The notes under the pieces are model-generated. The model did not search any database. It was not told where the DNA came from and worked only from the letters and a program-made list of their open reading frames with translations. This document shows positions 8,274 to 15,698 of a stretch of 35,997 nucleotides of DNA, piece by piece (position 1 is the stretch's first letter; every line of letters begins with the position of its first letter). The position numbers and the translations under genes are program-made. This stretch comes from Bacteroidota bacterium (lineage in GTDB: Bacteria > Bacteroidota > Bacteroidia > Chitinophagales > LD1), in the NCBI GenBank assembly GCA_025963485.1, contig JAOQAO010000024.1:1-35997 (forward strand), given 5' to 3'.

Positions 8274-8981
8274 TTAGTTTACAAATCCTCTAACTGGCTC
8301 ATTCGCCTTGTCATACTCTATAAGTCCATCGCGGAGGCCCATGATGCGGCGGGCGTGTTTGGCTATGTCTTCTTCGTGTGTGACGAGGATCACAGTATTT
8401 CCCTTTGAGTGTATGTCCTGGAATAGGCCCATGATCTCGTAGGAGGTCTTGGTATCAAGATTACCTGTAGGTTCATCGGCGAGGATGATGGATGGTGTAT
8501 TGACCAGTGCCCGGGCGATGGCTACCCGCTGGCGCTGCCCGCCGGAGAGTTCATTGGGTTTGTGGTCCATACGATCTTTGAGGCCGACCTGCTCCATGAC
8601 ATATTCCGCCCGCTCCTTGCGCTGGGCGCTATTCATACCAGCGTATACCAGCGGAAGTGCGACATTCTCCAATGAACTAAGTCTGGGTAAAAGATTAAAA
8701 GTCTGGAATACAAATCCTATTTCCTTATTGCGCACGTGAGCGAGTTCATCATCACTCATTTTAGCTACTTCCGTATTATTGAGCAGGTATGAGCCGGATG
8801 ATGGAGTGTCCAGGCATCCCAGGATATTCATCAGGGTCGATTTGCCAGAACCAGAAGGGCCCATGAGCGCCACGTATTCATTCTTATTTATGGTAAGGCT
8901 GACATCATTGAGCGCATTGATGATCTGGGTGCCCAGTTCAAAGGTCTTGCGCAGATGGGATATTTGGATGACTTCGTTCAT
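8274..8981 (-). CDS. ABC transporter ATP-binding protein, LolD/MacB type
   Basis: The 235-aa nucleotide-binding subunit has a Walker A (GPSGSGKST, 41-49), Q-loop (Q93 in [10 protein letters not shown]), signature [15 protein letters not shown] (from 145), Walker B ending in D169-E170 ([11 protein letters not shown]) and switch histidine H202. The phrases [20 protein letters not shown] and [22 protein letters not shown] are typical of the LolD/MacB/FtsE group, which powers lipoprotein release, macrolide export or related mechanotransmission pumps. No FtsX/MacB-like permease lies nearby, so the partner must be encoded elsewhere. It lies 78 bp after gatC and 67 bp before the adenosyltransferase; both gaps contain dispersed repeats, so a shared transcript is uncertain. 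Confidence 0.88.
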   Translation of the reverse strand: MNEVIQISHLRKTFELGTQIINALNDVSLTINKNEYVALMGPSGSGKSTLMNILGCLDTPSSGSYLLNNTEVAKMSDDELAHVRNKEIGFVFQTFNLLPRLSSLENVALPLVYAGMNSAQRKERAEYVMEQVGLKDRMDHKPNELSGGQRQRVAIARALVNTPSIILADEPTGNLDTKTSYEIMGLFQDIHSKGNTVILVTHEEDIAKHARRIMGLRDGLIEYDKANEPVRGFVN

Positions 8982-9002
8982 GGTGTTTCGTTAATACAAG
9001 TA

Positions 9003-9060
9003 TCACAGAGGACACGGAGATTTTATGAAATACAAGAGAGCCCACAGAGGAATACAAAAT
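9003..9060. repeat. purine-rich dispersed intergenic repeat (copy 2)
   Basis: CACAGAGGACACGGAG is followed by TACAAGAGAGCCCACAGAGG and AATACAAAAT. The stretch 9028-9060 matches 14589-14621 apart from a few substitutions and a one-base shift. Its last base falls in the gatC stop codon. Confidence 0.5.
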
Positions 9061-9350
9061 TATTTCTTGATGACTTTTGGTACTTTGAAGAAGTCTGAGT
9101 CATGCTGCGGAGCATTGAGCAGGGCATCTGCTTTGGATACCTGGCCTTTGACCTCATCGACGCGAAGGACATTGGTTTCGTCAGACATATAGATGAGCGG
9201 TTCGACCCCATCGACATTGAGTTCGTTGAGCTTATCCATCATGTCAAATATCTTCTGGAGGTCCTGCTTCATCGTTTCCTTAGACGATTCATCAAACTCC
9301 AGCTTGGACAATTCGGCCAGGCGATCTACGAGTATATTATCTATCTTCAT
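9060..9350 (-). CDS. gatC: Asp-tRNA(Asn)/Glu-tRNA(Gln) amidotransferase subunit C
   Basis: GatC is the small structural subunit of GatCAB, which amidates misacylated Glu-tRNA(Gln) or Asp-tRNA(Asn). The 96-aa protein has the typical length and pattern: an N-terminal helical pair (VDRLAELSKLEFDE, then LQKIFDMMDKLNELNVDGVE), then EPLIYMSDETNVLRVDEV and the C-terminal LLNAPQHDSDFFKVPKVI. gatA and gatB are not in the window, so the subunits are dispersed, as is common in this phylum. It is divergent from trpS with 51 bp between the start codons. The longer plus-strand reading frame that covers it is an upstream extension of trpS and is not real. Confidence 0.92.
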   Translation of the reverse strand: MKIDNILVDRLAELSKLEFDESSKETMKQDLQKIFDMMDKLNELNVDGVEPLIYMSDETNVLRVDEVKGQVSKADALLNAPQHDSDFFKVPKVIKK

Positions 9351-9375
9351 TTTTCTGTCTATTCTTTTAACTTCG

Positions 9376-9383
9376 CAAAATTA
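9376..9383 (-). promoter_or_regulatory. -7 element for gatC
   Basis: The minus strand reads TAATTTTG, a match to TAnnTTTG, ending 25 bp before the gatC ATG. On the plus strand, TAACTTCG at 9368-9375 is a one-mismatch candidate for trpS, so the two divergent promoters would lie side by side. No clear -33 TTTG was found for either. Confidence 0.45.
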
Positions 9384-9401
9384 AAATTTCTAACGTCATA
9401 T

Positions 9402-10469
9402 ATGCGTGAAATAGCGGTAAGCGGTGTAAGGCCCACGGGCAAACAACATTTGGGCAACTATCTGGGTGCTGTGGTGAACTTTGTGCGTATGCAGGAAGAA
9501 TATAACGGCTATTTCTTTATCGCCGACCTGCACTCACTTACGACTCACCCGCGTGCGGCCGACTTGCAGGCCAATGTGCGCCAGACGCTCATCGAGTACC
9601 TGGCTTGCGGGCTCGATCCGGATAAATGTACGCTTTTCGTACAAAGCCATCTGCCGCAAATATCAGAGCTGTACCTCGTGTTTAATATGCTCGCCTATCT
9701 GGGCGAACTGGAGAAGGTACCAACTTTCAAGGATAAAGTGCGCTCGCAGCCTGAGAATGTCAATGCAGGATTGCTGACCTATCCTGTGCTGATGGCCGTG
9801 GATATTCTCATGCACCATGCGATGAAGGTGCCAGTAGGCAAGGATCAGATGCAGCATATAGAGATGACGAGGAACTTTGGCAATAGGTTTAACCACGTAT
9901 ATGGCGTGGAGTACTTCAAAGAGCCGGTGGGTTTCACCTATGGTGATAAGCCGCTGTCTGTGCCGAGCCTTGACGGGGAGGGCAAGATGAGCAAATCTAA
10001 AGGCGAAAACACCGTGATCTATCTCGCAGATGAGCCGGAGGTGATCCGCAAGAAGATCATGCGGGCTAAGACAGATAGTGGGCCTCAAAGTATATTCCCA
10101 CCTACCGATGTCAGATACTTCATGACAAAGGCAATGGAAGAGACAGGCGCCATAAAAAGGAATGAAAATGCAAAATCCGAATCTGTTCAAAATCTTTTTG
10201 ATCTTATGGGATTAGTATCTAAACCAGAAAAGATAGGTTTTTTTAATGAACAGTATGATAGACACGCTATTCGCTATGGAGAAATGAAGAAAGAACTGGC
10301 AGAGGATATGGTCAACTACCTGACCCCGATACGCGAGCGTATCAAGGAGATCAGTGCCGATCAGGCCTACCTGGCCAGGGTAATGAACGAAGGCGGGGAG
10401 AAGGCCAGAACCAGTGCGGGCAAGACGATGTCTGAGGTCCGAGAAATAATTGGCCTGAAAAGTAGCTGA
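9402..10469 (+). CDS. trpS: tryptophanyl-tRNA synthetase
   Basis: This class I aminoacyl-tRNA synthetase charges tRNA(Trp). From the ATG at 9402 the protein is 355 aa and begins MREIAVSGVRPTGKQHLGNY, where PTGKQHLGN is the TrpRS form of the HIGH motif (residues 11-19). KMSKS is intact (195-199, in GEGKMSKSKG). The region NAGLLTYPVLMAVDIL (from 121) with D134 corresponds to the tryptophan pocket, and VGKDQMQHIEMTR is typical. An open frame runs upstream to 9102, but that part overlaps gatC on the other strand and lacks family similarity, so 9402 is the start. The dNK gene follows after 90 bp. Confidence 0.95.
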   Translation: MREIAVSGVRPTGKQHLGNYLGAVVNFVRMQEEYNGYFFIADLHSLTTHPRAADLQANVRQTLIEYLACGLDPDKCTLFVQSHLPQISELYLVFNMLAYLGELEKVPTFKDKVRSQPENVNAGLLTYPVLMAVDILMHHAMKVPVGKDQMQHIEMTRNFGNRFNHVYGVEYFKEPVGFTYGDKPLSVPSLDGEGKMSKSKGENTVIYLADEPEVIRKKIMRAKTDSGPQSIFPPTDVRYFMTKAMEETGAIKRNENAKSESVQNLFDLMGLVSKPEKIGFFNEQYDRHAIRYGEMKKELAEDMVNYLTPIRERIKEISADQAYLARVMNEGGEKARTSAGKTMSEVREIIGLKSS

Positions 10470-10559
10470 GAATTGAAGAATTGATATATTTAGACCGAAG
10501 AAACCCTTTTAACCAAGATACCTCAGCCCTGTGGCTGCCCAAGGTGCAAGAACTCAGAT

Positions 10560-11387
10560 ATGGCAAAGACGACAAAGAAACCTGCAAAGGCTGTAAAGCC
10601 TGCGGCTAAAGCACCGCTACCAAAGAAACCAGTGAAGAAGAGCGCACCTGTCAAACAAGCTGCAAAGCCTGTAGCAAAAGCCAGCGCACCCGTGAAGAAA
10701 GAAAAAGCTGCTCCTGTCGTAGCTGTGAAAGCTGCCGGACCGAAACTGTCGCCGCCACTGCCTAAAGGACAGATCAAGCATATAGCGATAGCCGGTAATA
10801 TCGGCGCGGGAAAATCCACGCTGACCGCCCTGCTGTCAAAACATTTTGGATGGACGCCAAACTATGAGGATGTGGAGAATAACCCATATCTCAACGATTT
10901 CTATGAGGATATGCCGAGGTGGTCATTCAACCTTCAAGTGTTCTTCCTCAATTCTCGATTCCGCCAGATCATAGATATACAGAAAGGAACAGATGTGATC
11001 ATACAAGACCGTACCATACATGAAGATGCGTGCATCTTTGCACCGAACCTCCATGCGATGGGGCTGATGAGCACCCGTGACTTTGAGAACTATACACGCC
11101 TCTATGAGACGATCTCATCGCTCATCCGTCCACCCGACCTGCTCATATATCTCAAGGCATCAGTACCTACACTGGTGAACCAGATACAAAAGCGCGGCCG
11201 TGAGTACGAAGACAATCTCCGTCTCGACTACCTTAAGCGCCTGAACGAGTTCTACGAAAAGTGGATCAATACCTATCAGGGCCGACTGCTCGTGATCGAC
11301 GTAGACCAGACCAATTTCGCCGAAGAAGAGGAAGCTCTGGCAGAAGTGGTGAATAAGGTCAGCGGGGAGCTGTACGGGTTATTCTGA
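10560..11387 (+). CDS. deoxynucleoside kinase with Lys/Ala/Pro-rich N-terminal tail
   Basis: Residues about 72-275 form a dNK/thymidine-kinase-2-like P-loop kinase, which phosphorylates deoxynucleosides in salvage. The P-loop is GNIGAGKST (79-87); Y102-E103 in the YEDVENNPYL region fits the substrate-site glutamate; QDRTIHED (D150, R151) is the DRS/ERS motif; KRGREYE (from 211) is the LID with its arginines. The first about 70 residues are different: of residues 1-60, 17 are Lys, 17 Ala and 9 Pro, with a single acidic residue, like a histone H1/Hc1-type tail. There is no Met between 1 and 118, so the tail is translated from the ATG at 10560 unless a GTG start (residue 45, or 56 at 10725) is used. 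Substrate preference cannot be told from sequence. Confidence 0.88.
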   Translation: MAKTTKKPAKAVKPAAKAPLPKKPVKKSAPVKQAAKPVAKASAPVKKEKAAPVVAVKAAGPKLSPPLPKGQIKHIAIAGNIGAGKSTLTALLSKHFGWTPNYEDVENNPYLNDFYEDMPRWSFNLQVFFLNSRFRQIIDIQKGTDVIIQDRTIHEDACIFAPNLHAMGLMSTRDFENYTRLYETISSLIRPPDLLIYLKASVPTLVNQIQKRGREYEDNLRLDYLKRLNEFYEKWINTYQGRLLVIDVDQTNFAEEEEALAEVVNKVSGELYGLF

Positions 11388-11414
11388 TTTAATTGACGGC
11401 TTAATACAGGCCTC

Positions 11415-11972
11415 ATGAAGATTTATCGTTGCATCTTCCTTTTTATCTCTTTTCTGATGGGTTGTCATAGCTATGCGGCGAGTAACCCCAAAGTGACACG
11501 CGCGGAATGCTACCTGGTTATCAACTGTTTTTCCAAGACGGTAATAAATGACAGCTTCTATCTGAGCTCAAAACCCAATTTCAAAGGGCCGGCTCCGAAT
11601 AGTCAAATGGGTTCCGCTGATTCATTATTTTCTAAAGAGGATATAAGATACATGTTGGGTCAAATGAAGCACCTGCCTGTTAAAAAGTGGAATGGAAGAA
11701 AAATGGTCGCGGGCACTATTATTCCGGAAAGAAAGCTTCCCGATATATATGCTACCAGGCAATCCAGGGGGTGGATAGGTTTTTATGAAAGATATGGAAG
11801 ACATAGTTATTACGAGTTTTCAGTCCCTCTATTCTCCGAAGATAAGACCAAATGCATCATTTCTGTTTCCCGGTTATGCGGCGGATTGTGCGGGTCCAGC
11901 TTCATCTTTATCATGGAGAAAAAAGGAGATGGATGGGTCGTACGCGATCATTATATGACCGGGATAAACTAA
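11415..11972 (+). CDS. putative lipoprotein, hypothetical
   Basis: The 185-aa protein has an N-terminal hydrophobic segment followed by a lipobox-like LMGC (residues 14-17), so it may be a lipoprotein; cleavage after YAA by signal peptidase I is the alternative. The mature region shows no motif I recognise. C-terminal residues (SVSRLCGGLCGSSFIFIMEK ... GWVVRDHYMTGIN) look like a terminal beta-sheet with paired cysteines. It sits 27 bp after the dNK gene and 36 bp before the hydrolase gene on the same strand, so co-transcription is likely. Confidence 0.7.
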   Translation: MKIYRCIFLFISFLMGCHSYAASNPKVTRAECYLVINCFSKTVINDSFYLSSKPNFKGPAPNSQMGSADSLFSKEDIRYMLGQMKHLPVKKWNGRKMVAGTIIPERKLPDIYATRQSRGWIGFYERYGRHSYYEFSVPLFSEDKTKCIISVSRLCGGLCGSSFIFIMEKKGDGWVVRDHYMTGIN

Positions 11973-12008
11973 TGGAACGAAAGGCATGGCTTTTGCACCT
12001 CTCCTGCT

Positions 12009-13004
12009 ATGCCAATAAGTATCCTATTTATCTCCATCATGTGCATGATCATGCAGCACGGCTCTACCGGTCAGGTACAGGTCATGGATATCGACCTGGA
12101 TAGCTATCAATATCCTTATCCCGTTCATTTTCTGCAGTTATCCATACAGAAGGGTACCTATAAAATGGCCTACATGGACGTCCAGCCGCAGCACCCCAAT
12201 GGGGAAAGTATTGTACTGTTGCATGGGAAGAATTTCAATGGAGCCTACTGGGGAGAAACGGCAAAGACGCTATCTGAAAAGGGCTACCGGGTCATCATAC
12301 CCGACCAGATAGGTTTCGGCAAATCATCCAAGCCGGAGCATTTTCAATATTCATTTGAGCAGCTGGCAAAAAATACAAAATCACTACTCGACACGCTGGG
12401 CATAAAGAAAACGATCATCCTCGGACACTCTATGGGAGGAATGCTGGCGACGCGCTTTACACTGATGTACCCGGAGATGACGGCAAAACTTATACTCGCT
12501 GATCCGATAGGGCTGGAGGATTATGGCGCTATGGTACCCTATCAGGGAGTCGATGCGCGCTATAAGGCTGAATTGACTCAAACCTATGACAAGCTCAAAG
12601 AGTATGAACTCAAGTCATACTATCACAATGAATGGAAGCCGGATTATGACGAATGGCTGAACGTATATGCCGGATGGATAGTGAATAAGGATTATGCCCG
12701 CATAGCATGGAATGCAGCCCTGACTTACGATATGATCATGACGCAGCCAGTGTGCCATGAATTTGGCAATATAAAGGTACCTACGCTACTGATCATCGGC
12801 CAGAGTGACAGCGCGGCTGTGGGCAAAGAATACGCATCAGAGCAAGTGAAAAAGGCGATGGGTAACTATCCTAAACTCGGCAAGGAAACTCATGCGAAGA
12901 TACGGAATAGCCAGCTGGTGGAGCTGGCTGGAGTGGGGCACCTGCCGCATGTGGAAGCTTTTGATAAATTTATAAAAGCGGTGGAGGAGTTTTTGAAGAA
13001 GTAG
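12009..13004 (+). CDS. alpha/beta hydrolase, probably exported
   Basis: This 331-aa alpha/beta-hydrolase-fold protein has the oxyanion-region motif LLHGKNFNGAYW, the nucleophile elbow GHSMGG (S141), an acidic residue D267 in GQSDSAA and the catalytic histidine H311 in GVGHLPHVEA, so the triad is complete. The first about 22 residues are hydrophobic (ILFISIMCMIM) and could be a signal peptide, although no basic residue precedes them. Relatives include epoxide-hydrolase, haloalkane-dehalogenase and C-C hydrolase types; the substrate cannot be assigned. It begins 36 bp after the preceding stop. Confidence 0.85.
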   Translation: MPISILFISIMCMIMQHGSTGQVQVMDIDLDSYQYPYPVHFLQLSIQKGTYKMAYMDVQPQHPNGESIVLLHGKNFNGAYWGETAKTLSEKGYRVIIPDQIGFGKSSKPEHFQYSFEQLAKNTKSLLDTLGIKKTIILGHSMGGMLATRFTLMYPEMTAKLILADPIGLEDYGAMVPYQGVDARYKAELTQTYDKLKEYELKSYYHNEWKPDYDEWLNVYAGWIVNKDYARIAWNAALTYDMIMTQPVCHEFGNIKVPTLLIIGQSDSAAVGKEYASEQVKKAMGNYPKLGKETHAKIRNSQLVELAGVGHLPHVEAFDKFIKAVEEFLKK

Positions 13005-13006
13005 AT

Positions 13007-13039
13007 TTTGTCTTTGAAAGCTTAAGCGCGCTATCTTGG
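13007..13039 (+). promoter_or_regulatory. candidate promoter for the small ORF at 13047
   Basis: TTTG (13007-13010), a 21-bp spacer, then TATCTTGG (13032-13039), one mismatch from TAnnTTTG. It ends 7 bp before the ATG. Confidence 0.35.
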
Positions 13040-13046
13040 TAATAAT

Positions 13047-13283
13047 ATGGAGGGCATAACGTACGAACCAATCAAAGAAAATGAAGGGATAGGTTTCTCC
13101 TATACTGTGACTGAAGAACAGGTGCGCAGGCACCAATCGCTCAGTCCTGAGGAGATATTCGATTGGATACAGCAGACAGCGACCTTCATATATGAACTGC
13201 AAACACCCGAAGAACGGGAGCATAAATATATCTTCAAACCTAACAAACGGATTCCGCTTGAGTTTCTTCGAAAGGATATCTAG
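13047..13283 (+). CDS. small hypothetical protein
   Basis: This 78-aa soluble, charged protein contains a short helical segment (LSPEEIFDWIQQTATFIYEL) and ends in KPNKRIPLEFLRKDI. It has its own candidate promoter and regular codon use. It runs convergently into the acyl-CoA dehydrogenase gene, 9 bp stop to stop. No family was recognised. The opposite-strand frame in this region is a shadow of the hydrolase 3' end. Confidence 0.65.
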   Translation: MEGITYEPIKENEGIGFSYTVTEEQVRRHQSLSPEEIFDWIQQTATFIYELQTPEEREHKYIFKPNKRIPLEFLRKDI

Positions 13284-13292
13284 TAATATCTC

Positions 13293-14471
13293 TTATTTAA
13301 ACGCATCTAACCCCGTCACATCCATACCGGTGATGAGCAGGTGTATGTCGTGTGTACCTTCGTAGGTGACGACAGTCTCCAGGTTCATCATGTGGCGCAT
13401 GATAGGGTACTCGCCGGTGATGCCCATACCGCCGAGCATCTGGCGGGCATTGCGGGCTACGTTGAGCGCCATGTCGCAGCTGTTTCGTTTAGCCATTGAT
13501 ATTTGTGCGGGTGTGGCGCGTCCTTCGTTTTTGAGGACACCGAGGCGCCATACGAGGAGTTGTGCCTTAGTGATCTCTGTGATCATCTCGGCGAGTTTCT
13601 TTTGCTGCAGCTGGAATTGTCCTATGGGCTTGCCAAACTGTACCCTTTCCTTGGAATACCTCAGCGCCGTATCGTAGCAATCGAGTGCTGCGCCTATCGC
13701 GCCCCAGGCTATGCCGTAGCGCGCAGTAGAGAGGCAGCCGAGTGGCCCTTTGAGGCCTTCTACATTCGGAAGGAGATTTTCTTTAGGGACTTTTACATTA
13801 TCGAATACGAGTTCTCCGGTAGATGATGCACGAAGGGACCATTTGTTGTGCGTAGTAGGAGTGGAGAAACCCTCCATGCCACGCTCTACGATGAGGCCGC
13901 GGATCTTGCCGGCTTCGTTCTTAGCCCATACGACTGCGATATCGCAGTATGGCGAGTTGGATATCCAGAGCTTGGCGCCGTTCAATAAATAATTGTCGCC
14001 TTTGTCTTCGAAATGTGTCTCCATACCCCCGGGATTGGAGCCGTGGTTTGGCTCCGTGAGGCCGAAGGAGCCGAATAGCTCACCTTTGCCGAGCTTAGGG
14101 AGGTATTTGTAGCGCTGTTCTTCGCTGCCGTACTTGTATATCGGATACATGACGAGGGAGCCCTGTACAGACGCTGTAGAGCGTATACCGGAGTCGCCGC
14201 GCTCCAGCTCCTGCATGATGATGCCGTATGATATCTCGTCCATGCCGCCGCCGCCATATTGCGCGGGGAGGCTCGGGCCGAAGGCGCCGATCTCGCCGAG
14301 TTCTTTCACTATATGTCGTGGGAACTCAGCCCTCTGGGCGTAGTCCTCTATAATAGGGCTTACTTTTTCTTTGACGAAAGAGCGGACGCTCTCACGGATG
14401 AGTTTATGTTCTGTCGTGAGGAGGTCATCTACTAGGTAGTAGTCGTGGTGCTGATATAAGTCTTGTTTCAT
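13293..14471 (-). CDS. gcdH: acyl-CoA dehydrogenase, glutaryl-CoA dehydrogenase-like
   Basis: This FAD flavoprotein oxidises an acyl-CoA; the sequence fits glutaryl-CoA dehydrogenase, which also decarboxylates glutaryl-CoA to crotonyl-CoA in lysine and tryptophan breakdown. The 392-aa protein shows the group's phrases GIRSTASVQGSLVMYPI, with R97 at the position that binds the glutaryl carboxylate, GSFGLTEPNHGSNPGGM (FAD site), SLRASSTGELVF, ARYGIAWGAIGAA, and the C-terminal TYEGTHDIHLLITG with catalytic glutamate E371. Other acyl-CoA dehydrogenases lack this arginine. Lysine-degradation partners and ETF genes are not nearby, though an enoyl-CoA hydratase that could take the product lies at 33599. 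Confidence 0.88.
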   Translation of the reverse strand: MKQDLYQHHDYYLVDDLLTTEHKLIRESVRSFVKEKVSPIIEDYAQRAEFPRHIVKELGEIGAFGPSLPAQYGGGGMDEISYGIIMQELERGDSGIRSTASVQGSLVMYPIYKYGSEEQRYKYLPKLGKGELFGSFGLTEPNHGSNPGGMETHFEDKGDNYLLNGAKLWISNSPYCDIAVVWAKNEAGKIRGLIVERGMEGFSTPTTHNKWSLRASSTGELVFDNVKVPKENLLPNVEGLKGPLGCLSTARYGIAWGAIGAALDCYDTALRYSKERVQFGKPIGQFQLQQKKLAEMITEITKAQLLVWRLGVLKNEGRATPAQISMAKRNSCDMALNVARNARQMLGGMGITGEYPIMRHMMNLETVVTYEGTHDIHLLITGMDVTGLDAFK

Positions 14472-14560
14472 GATATTGCTGCATTTAGATCGCGACGCAA
14501 GATAAAAAATAGTCTTTAATGAGAGAGGTGATCGGGGAATACAGGAGATACAGAATACAT

Positions 14561-14623
14561 TTCACACGGAGGCCACAAAGGAGAAAGAAAATACAAGAAG
14601 CTCACAAAGGGAATACAAAATAC
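14561..14623. repeat. purine-rich dispersed intergenic repeat (copy 3)
   Basis: CACACGGAGGCCACAAAGGA followed by ATACAAGAAGCTCACAAAGG and GAATACAAAATAC. It lies in the 209-bp gap between the acyl-CoA dehydrogenase and folB genes, just upstream of the folB promoter, and is related to the copy at 9003-9060. Confidence 0.5.
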
Positions 14624-14652
14624 AATGGCAGCAATAGGTAAAGGCAAAAAAT

Positions 14653-14660
14653 TACCTTTG
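14653..14660 (+). promoter_or_regulatory. -7 element for folB
   Basis: TACCTTTG, an exact TAnnTTTG match, ends 20 bp before the folB ATG. No convincing TTTG is seen at -33. Confidence 0.5.
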
Positions 14661-14680
14661 CTGGACTAAAAACAGCAGGT

Positions 14681-15031
14681 ATGGGATTGATAGGAGTAGA
14701 GGGTTTACAGTTTTACAGCCATCATGGCTACTACAAGGAAGAGCAGGTGCTCGGGGGCAAGTATGTGGTGGACATCTATATGAAAACCAATCTGGCAGAG
14801 GCGGCGGCAACGGACCAGCTGACCAAGACCATCAACTATGAGCAGATATACCAGATCACTAAGGTCGAAATGGAGGCGCACTCGAAGCTCATAGAGCATG
14901 TATGTAAAAGGATACTGGATGCTGTGAAGGGGGCCTTCCCGGAGATTAATTATATCAAGGTGAGGGTAAGCAAGCACAATCCGCCGCTGAAGGGTAATGT
15001 GGAAAGGGTCTTCGTAGAATTAGAAAGTTGA
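14681..15031 (+). CDS. folB: dihydroneopterin aldolase
   Basis: FolB splits 7,8-dihydroneopterin into 6-hydroxymethyl-7,8-dihydropterin and glycolaldehyde in folate synthesis. The 116-aa length is typical. Visible features are GVEGLQFYSHHGYYKEEQ with the substrate-anchoring acidic residues at 20-21, INYEQIYQI (Y53), the KLIEHVCKRI helix (E72) and VRVSKHNPPLKG with the catalytic lysine K98. It is a single gene with its own -7 element and ends convergently 67 bp from a response regulator gene. Other folate genes are not in the window. Confidence 0.92.
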   Translation: MGLIGVEGLQFYSHHGYYKEEQVLGGKYVVDIYMKTNLAEAAATDQLTKTINYEQIYQITKVEMEAHSKLIEHVCKRILDAVKGAFPEINYIKVRVSKHNPPLKGNVERVFVELES

Positions 15032-15098
15032 TCCGGAAACCGGAAATCAGGAATTCAATGCATTTACTTGGGACTTGTAGCTAAAGACTTGCGACTAA

Positions 15099-15578
15099 CT
15101 AAACTGCCATTTTCATTTCTTCGTACCTCTTCTCTATCTGGAATACAGACAGGCGCTGATTGATCTCCAGGGAGCGCTTGACGGAGATGAAGAAATCTAT
15201 AAGCCTTTTAAAATCGGTTGGTTTCTGGATGTATGCGTCTGCACGGAGATTGTAGCAGTCGATCATGTCATATTTGTAGTCAGAGTTGGTCATGATGAAT
15301 ACAGGTATCTTGGCAAACCTCTGATCACCTTTGATCCTGCCGAGTAGTTCCTTCCCATTTACCTTGGGCATATTGAGGTCAAGCAGTATCATGTTGAATG
15401 GTTCGCCCATATTGTCCCCTGATTCCAGTATAGAGAATGCCTCATCTCCGTCATATGCGTATCTGGTAGAGATCATTTCATTTAACCCGGCCTCTCTGAT
15501 AGCCTCTATCATGAGGCGCACATCGGCTGGATTATCTTCTATCATGAGCAGATTACACGATATGTTGAATTCGGGCAT
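15099..15578 (-). CDS. single-domain response regulator (Rcp1-like receiver)
   Basis: The 159-aa CheY-like receiver has no output domain. Phosphorylation-site residues are present: acidic pair E14-D15 (MIEDNPAD), phosphoacceptor D67 (LLDLNMPKVNGKELL), T97 (IMTNSD) and K119 (YIQKP). The DNPADVRLMIEA start and the short C-terminal helix are typical of the Rcp1 group that pairs with bacteriophytochrome or hybrid histidine kinases. No kinase gene is adjacent, so this is an orphan. The ATG at 15578 lies 18 bp after a TAGATTTG element. Confidence 0.9.
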   Translation of the reverse strand: MPEFNISCNLLMIEDNPADVRLMIEAIREAGLNEMISTRYAYDGDEAFSILESGDNMGEPFNMILLDLNMPKVNGKELLGRIKGDQRFAKIPVFIMTNSDYKYDMIDCYNLRADAYIQKPTDFKRLIDFFISVKRSLEINQRLSVFQIEKRYEEMKMAV

Positions 15579-15596
15579 ATTGGGGTATTTGTCTTA

Positions 15597-15604
15597 CAAA
15601 TCTA
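15597..15604 (-). promoter_or_regulatory. -7 element for the response regulator gene
   Basis: The minus strand reads TAGATTTG, an exact TAnnTTTG match, 18 bp before the ATG. No -33 TTTG was seen at the right distance. Confidence 0.45.
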
Positions 15605-15698
15605 CTCAATACAATCTTAGGTAGTATATAGGTATACCAGGCATATATCCACAAAGCTGATAATGCTTTAAAGAAAGTGTTGATGTTTGTAGACAGCT

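Noticed and set aside
9102-9401. Plus-strand N-terminal extension of trpS by 100 residues
   Set aside because: It lies antisense to the well-supported gatC gene and lacks similarity to TrpRS; the ATG at 9402 gives the normal N-terminus.
10524-10537. CAGCC CTGT GGCTG hairpin upstream of the dNK gene
   Set aside because: It has a 5-bp stem without a U-run, likely chance.
11970-12009. Stop-codon read-through joining the lipoprotein and hydrolase genes, which are in the same frame
   Set aside because: Same-frame placement has a one-in-three chance, the hydrolase has its own ATG and hydrophobic N-terminus, and no read-through signal is visible.
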